Positions 60,006-64,000 of a DNA stretch of 64,000 nt are shown piece by piece. A model generated the notes under the pieces. The model saw nothing but the letters and a program-made list of their open reading frames with translations. It was not told the DNA's origin and searched no databases. The stretch covers positions 21,692,477 to 21,756,476 of the forward strand of contig OZ026522.1 of NCBI GenBank assembly GCA_964019695.1, in the 5' to 3' direction. The first letter of the stretch is position 1. Every line of letters starts with the position of its first letter. The DNA comes from Loripinus fragilis. Taxonomy: Eukaryota > Mollusca > Bivalvia > Lucinida > Lucinidae. The translations under genes were made by a program, and so were the position numbers.

Positions 60006-60255
60006 ACGAAGTACTACAGCTACTATTACTATTTATTTGTTATTACTTACTACTTACTACTTATTTGTTATTACTTACTACTTATTTGTTATTACTTACT
60101 ACTTATTAGTTATTACTTATTAGTTATTACTTACTACTTATTAGTTATTACTTACTACTTATTAGTTACTACTAATTAGTTATTACTTACTACTTATTAG
60201 TTATTACTTACTACTTATTTGTTACTACTTACTACTTTTTTGGTAGTAGTAGTAA

Positions 60256-60296
<41 letters not shown>

Positions 60297-60347
60297 CCAC
60301 CACTTCTACTACTACTTCTACTACCACTACTACTACTACTAATACTA

Positions 60348-60554
60348 GGGAGCGCAGTGGCTCATTTGTAGATTGCTTGACTCGTTACCGAGGGGCCACG
60401 GGTTCGAGCCTCACCAGCGTCACTGCGTTGCTTTCCATGAGCAAGACACATTTATCCTAGCTTAGTACTGGTTCAACCCAGGAAGACCCGTCCCATTTTA
60501 ACTGAAAGATTGTTGATGGGACATAAAGAATCAAATCAAACAAACAAACAAACT
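60348..60554 (+). mobile_element. SINE-1, right arm of the palindrome
   Basis: Full-length on the plus strand: gggagcgcagtggctcattt, B box gggttcgagcc, ctagcttagtactggttcaa, ttgttgatgggacataaaga, and a caaac-type tail. Confidence 0.88.
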
Positions 60555-60712
60555 ACTTCTACTACTACTACAATCATTACCACCACTAATATTAATACTA
60601 CTACTACTGCAACAACAACAACTTCTACTACTGCTAAGTACTACTACTACTACTTCTACTACTACTGCAACAACTACTGCTACTATTACTACTACTACTA
60701 CTGCTACTACTT

Positions 60713-60761
<49 letters not shown>

Positions 60762-60810
60762 AATCATTACCACCACTAATATTTAACTACTACTACTACT
60801 TTTACTGCTG

Positions 60811-60857
<47 letters not shown>

Positions 60858-60956
60858 GCTGCTGCTGCTACTGCTACTACTACAGCTTACCGCTATTACA
60901 TGGAATGTACAATGGAGTTTCCCGCCATTATACGGGTGATATAATGATATGATAAG

Positions 60957-61301
60957 TTTTGTTTGCTTGTTTGTTTGCTTGTTTGTTTGTTTTGTTGCTT
61001 TACGTCCCAAGTCAACAGATATTGTCACTGCGGGATGGTCAGTTCACCTAACCACATATTTTCCTGGGCAAGCTCGAACAAGCAGTTAACCAGTACTTCG
61101 TGCACATAGTTTCACTTGTAACTGACAACAACCCTTCTTGAATGATTCAGCGGAAGGGAGGAGGATGACCGTAGAAATTATTCCATGATCAATCTCCACG
61201 AAAGTATGGAACCGGGCCGGGATCGAACTTGCGACCCCTGGATCTGCAATCAGACTCACATCTGTTGCCAGACACGTTACTGACTGCGCTACGCGGCCCG
61301 G
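60957..61301 (-). mobile_element. SINE-2, tRNA-derived
   Basis: Read on the minus strand: ccgggccgcgtagcgcagtc head, B box aagttcgatcccggcc, body, tail tgggacgtaaagcaacaaaa then (caaa)n. The target duplication TGATATGATAAG is perfect (60945-60956, 61302-61313). It interrupts only the right arm of the palindrome, so it came later. Confidence 0.88.
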
Positions 61302-61432
61302 TGATATGATAAGTAATAAGTAGTAAGTAATAAGTGATAAGTAGTAAGTAATAAGTAATAAGTGATAAGTAATAAGTAGTAAGTAATAAGTGATAATTAA
61401 TAAGTTAAAATGTCCCTCCAGGGCTTCCGTAG

Positions 61433-61994
61433 AGATTCGTATCTGTCAATACGTGATGCTAATTCATCAAACATTCATAAGCAATTCTACCATTAGTGAC
61501 AAAAGTTGTTGTGTTAAAAGAGACTAAAACAATGCTAGATAAATTGTATACATATTATACCTAGACTAATATATATTTCGATAGATATACATGTAAGAAA
61601 CAAGTGTCAGTAATGTAATAATAATTTACTGGGTTAAAGGAAAATTAATGCAGTGACATTTAAGATAAAATGATATAAACTGTCATAACGTATGTCATCC
61701 AGTGAACCTAAACGCTTTGATTGACACGTGTTGAATCCAGCATAAGATACAAGTTGACATGTACGTTCAGTTATGTTTCAGAACAGTCTGCACATCTGCA
61801 GAGTCTGGGCAGAGTCCTACTTTGTCGCCTGAAAGTGAAATGGGATAGGTATTATTATTCTTTACTACATGTATATGTACAATGTATGCAACATTGACCC
61901 CTTGGGTATTCATTGACTGCTCATCCAAGTCTCTGATCAGAGTTGGATAGGATCTCATACCAAATTGTACCCTTTTTAGAAACGGGTTTAAATA
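61433..61994. other. Non-coding stretch
   Basis: No supported gene. An acceptor-like atgtttcag at 61780 is followed by an open stretch with no recognisable domain and an unsuitable phase. Confidence 0.4.
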
Positions 61995-62192
61995 AAGTAC
62001 CACCTGTGTAAAACAGCCACTCTAAAAAGACCGAAAATTGGTTTTCAAGACAAATTATCGCTTAATGCAGATCAAAAGTATTGCAGAAGGAGCATTCTGC
62101 ATTACTTTGACCTTCATTAAGCTTCCATTTGTCATTAAGATCTTTGGTTTCTTTTCCTATTTTTGAGTGGCCGTTTTACACAGGTTTTACTG
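61995..62192. mobile_element. Pogo/mariner-type MITE, copy 2
   Basis: Inverted ends around acctgtgtaaaacagccact (left) and gagtggccgttttacacagg (right), with TA flanks (61993-61994, 62193-62194). Same family as 56412-56627. Confidence 0.75.
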
Positions 62193-62435
62193 TATCATGT
62201 AAAACATCAGAGACTATTAAAGGCTGTACTTTTGAAGCAAACTTTTCTAGAGGATATTTGACTTCTGTTGAAAAGCAATGTCTTACAACATCCAGCCAGT
62301 CAAAAGATGTAATTGCCATGCCAATTTAACACTGATGGAGCATTGGTGTGTCTAAAGCATTTTTTCGCACACCCGATCGGTTTTTTTGGTTGTTTTTATC
62401 CATGTGAGATTTAGAGTATCTTTCATATGTATTGT

Positions 62436-62553
62436 TGTGGGACAAGGAAATCCCACCCGTGGACCAGAATAATTCGTCAGAAACGAGGCTCTCTTGAGTT
62501 TCTGACGAAATTATTCAGGTCTGAGGCTGGGATTTCCTTGTCCCACAATACAT
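62436..62553. repeat. Hairpin
   Basis: The left arm tattgttgtgggacaaggaa plus atccca mirrors tgggatttccttgtcccaca plus ata; inner arms gaataattcgtcagaaac and gtttctgacgaaattattc also pair. Confidence 0.8.
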
Positions 62554-62559
62554 CATGAT

Positions 62560-64000
62560 TGATACTTTTTCTCGCCCACTTTTTGACTTTTTAAGGTTTT
62601 ATATGAATTCTGTCAGTTCCGCATATTTTTTAAAAAGATTTTTCGCGTTTGTTCTAATCTAAAAAATACGTTCACCAACGATCTTTCCAGATGCATTAAA
62701 GGGGGTAAGCATAGTTAAGCACCTAAAAACGGAAGCGAAATAGCATTTCAAGCGTCGGTTTTGTTTTTATTTGGGTTTGAAACTAACGTAGGTATCAGTT
62801 TCTATTGATGTCGTAGCGCGAAACTGTGTCAATAACGTGCGTCACATTGTTGTTGCATTTTAGTGACGTCAGAAATGTTTTTGACGTCATTCAACAATGC
62901 GAAAATGGCGGACGCACTAAATAATGCCGTTTTGATATTTCTACATAATATTTAGGTGTGAATTGCTCTGAAAACAGCCTAAATTGTTATAATTTGAAGT
63001 CGCGTGGCTGAGATAAGCAGGTCATGTGGATGGGATAAGCAGGTCACGTGGATGGGATAAGGAAATTCCGCATGGCGTTTTGCATGGGGTTTAAAGCAGA
63101 TACCCTGGAAATATGAACGCAACATGCTCTTTGCATGCGACTTTCTGAGTAAGATCTAGTTAAATAGTTATTGGCGAATAACCGAAATAACCAGATGATT
63201 GTCATAAAGTCGTTTAAGATGGACATGTTGCTTTCATTTTGAAAGGGGTATCTGCTCCAATCTGCTGTCAATAATTTTTACACCTTAACTACTTGCTGAA
63301 TTTTAGTTAAACTTAACAGAAATAGTCTTTAAATCCCAGGATGGGGTGTACTCCGAAATATTTTATGTATACGTAAGCTTCGGCCACTATTTGGGTTGAA
63401 AATGTTGAATTTCAATATTTTTGCGGGGTTTTAAGAAAAAAGAATATTTCTTGGGGTATGAAGAAAGTTTGGATATCTTTTATGGGCTATTCACAAAAGA
63501 AGAACATTTCATGGGGGTCATATTTTCACAATTTAGGACTTTTTCTTAAGGTCAAGGTATAGAATGAGAATTTTTTTGGGGGGGAGGATGGGTACTAAAA
63601 TTACAAATATTTTGGTGTATGTCTGATAAATCTCATTTTTAGGGGGGGGGGGGGGGGGGGGGCGTAAACAGTAGATTCAGGGTCAAAGTCTACGTATCAA
63701 ATAAAAATTGAGACTACCATCCCCTCCATTGGTCTTTTATGACCCTCTTTGATTTTTTTTCAAATAAGTTCTGGCCTGTTGCATAACTAGGTTAAATGAG
63801 GTTAAAATATATTTTCAGATTTAAATAAACTTCTTGTCTAGACCCACTAGGCATAGACATATGATATTTGGTATGCATCAGTATCAATCAAGTACACCTC
63901 TTTAAAATGTGTTCACATTATTATCCTTTGTTTACAAATGGTCCAGCCCAGTTCCGCGGTGTGGGGATTGTGAGTCATATGATTTACAGGCTTATACAAG
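62560..64000. other. Non-coding stretch with a G run
   Basis: Contains short direct repeats (gataagcaggtca(t/c)gtggatgg, 63014-63058) and a run of about 20 G at 63643-63662. No FN3 or membrane-segment exon was recognised. Confidence 0.5.

Larger units (their letters stand above)
59215..61432. mobile_element. 2.2 kb palindromic element of simple repeats and SINEs
   Basis: The left end ttacggaagccctggaggga plus cattttt mirrors the right end aatgtccctccagggcttcc plus gta. Inside each arm, in mirrored order, come TTACTTA-type repeats (59240-59355 / 61310-61410), a ggcgggaaactcc landmark (59377 / 60917), (TAG)n/(CTA)n tracts, and a SINE-1 in opposite orientation. The centre (60030-60235) is a cttattagttattact repeat. 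The homopolymeric Tyr, Val or Ser frames here are artefacts. Confidence 0.75.

Noticed and set aside
60510..61028. Frames rich in Tyr, Val or Ser
   Set aside because: They are translations of TAC/GTA/AGC trinucleotide tracts in the palindromic element.
61781..61835. Exon after atgtttcag
   Set aside because: Phase 1 reading gives an unconvincing peptide; phase 2 reading does not fit the previous exon. No MAM, FN3 or membrane pattern.
56405..64000. FN3 exons following the MAM domain
   Set aside because: No LPxxP-type FN3 start or W/Y-L-Y core was recognised; the remaining 7.6 kb is mostly repeats.

Overview
This is 64 kb of AT-rich eukaryotic DNA with large introns, GT-AG splice sites, tRNA-derived SINEs, MITEs, relics of a reverse-transcriptase element and many satellites. 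I infer a lophotrochozoan invertebrate, most likely a bivalve mollusc, from the repeat mix: SINE heads joined to conserved tails, mariner/pogo-type MITEs, and a Penelope-like RT with a YLDD motif. No sequence was found that fixes the species. There are no bacterial-style genes, operons, CRISPR arrays or ribosomal RNA genes.

The only convincing protein-coding gene runs on the + strand from 13758 to 56404. I reconstruct ten exons (321, 112, 218, 151, 245, 168, 303, 153, 198 and 159 bp). Every junction agrees in phase, and together they give 676 codons without a stop. The first seven exons encode five immunoglobulin domains that match, in order, Ig2 to Ig6 of the synaptic adhesion protein Sidekick (sdk). 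The next three exons encode one complete MAM domain with its four cysteines. Sidekick proteins normally continue from Ig6 straight into about 13 fibronectin type III domains, so a MAM domain at this point is the most notable biological feature of the window. The gene is incomplete at both ends: no signal peptide or Ig1 exon was found in the first 13.7 kb, and no FN3, membrane or stop-bearing exon is recognisable after 56404.

The rest is intron or flank packed with mobile DNA. Layout: 0.6-1.4 kb, TA-flanked element with nuclear-receptor-like half sites. 3.5-8.7 kb, long-inverted-repeat element studded with a GTAACATATGTTAC-like motif. 10.7-12.1 kb, 25-bp satellite with a central hairpin. 17.4-18.4 kb, TTA-flanked transposon. 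19.0-20.7 and 54.0-55.4 kb, two opposed copies of one mariner-type non-autonomous element, only one carrying a SINE. 22.7-24.0, 33.6-35.3 and 40.8-41.3 kb, RT relics. 24.2-32.4 kb, composite insertion including a 3.7 kb inverted-repeat element with a 32-bp minisatellite core. 45.6-49.8 kb, 4.2 kb element with roughly 500-bp inverted arms. 59.2-61.4 kb, large palindrome built of trinucleotide repeats and SINEs.

Three MITEs lie within 7 to 20 bp of splice sites of the Sidekick-MAM gene. Several repeats are nested so that related copies in this same window show the uninterrupted site, giving a small internal record of insertion order.
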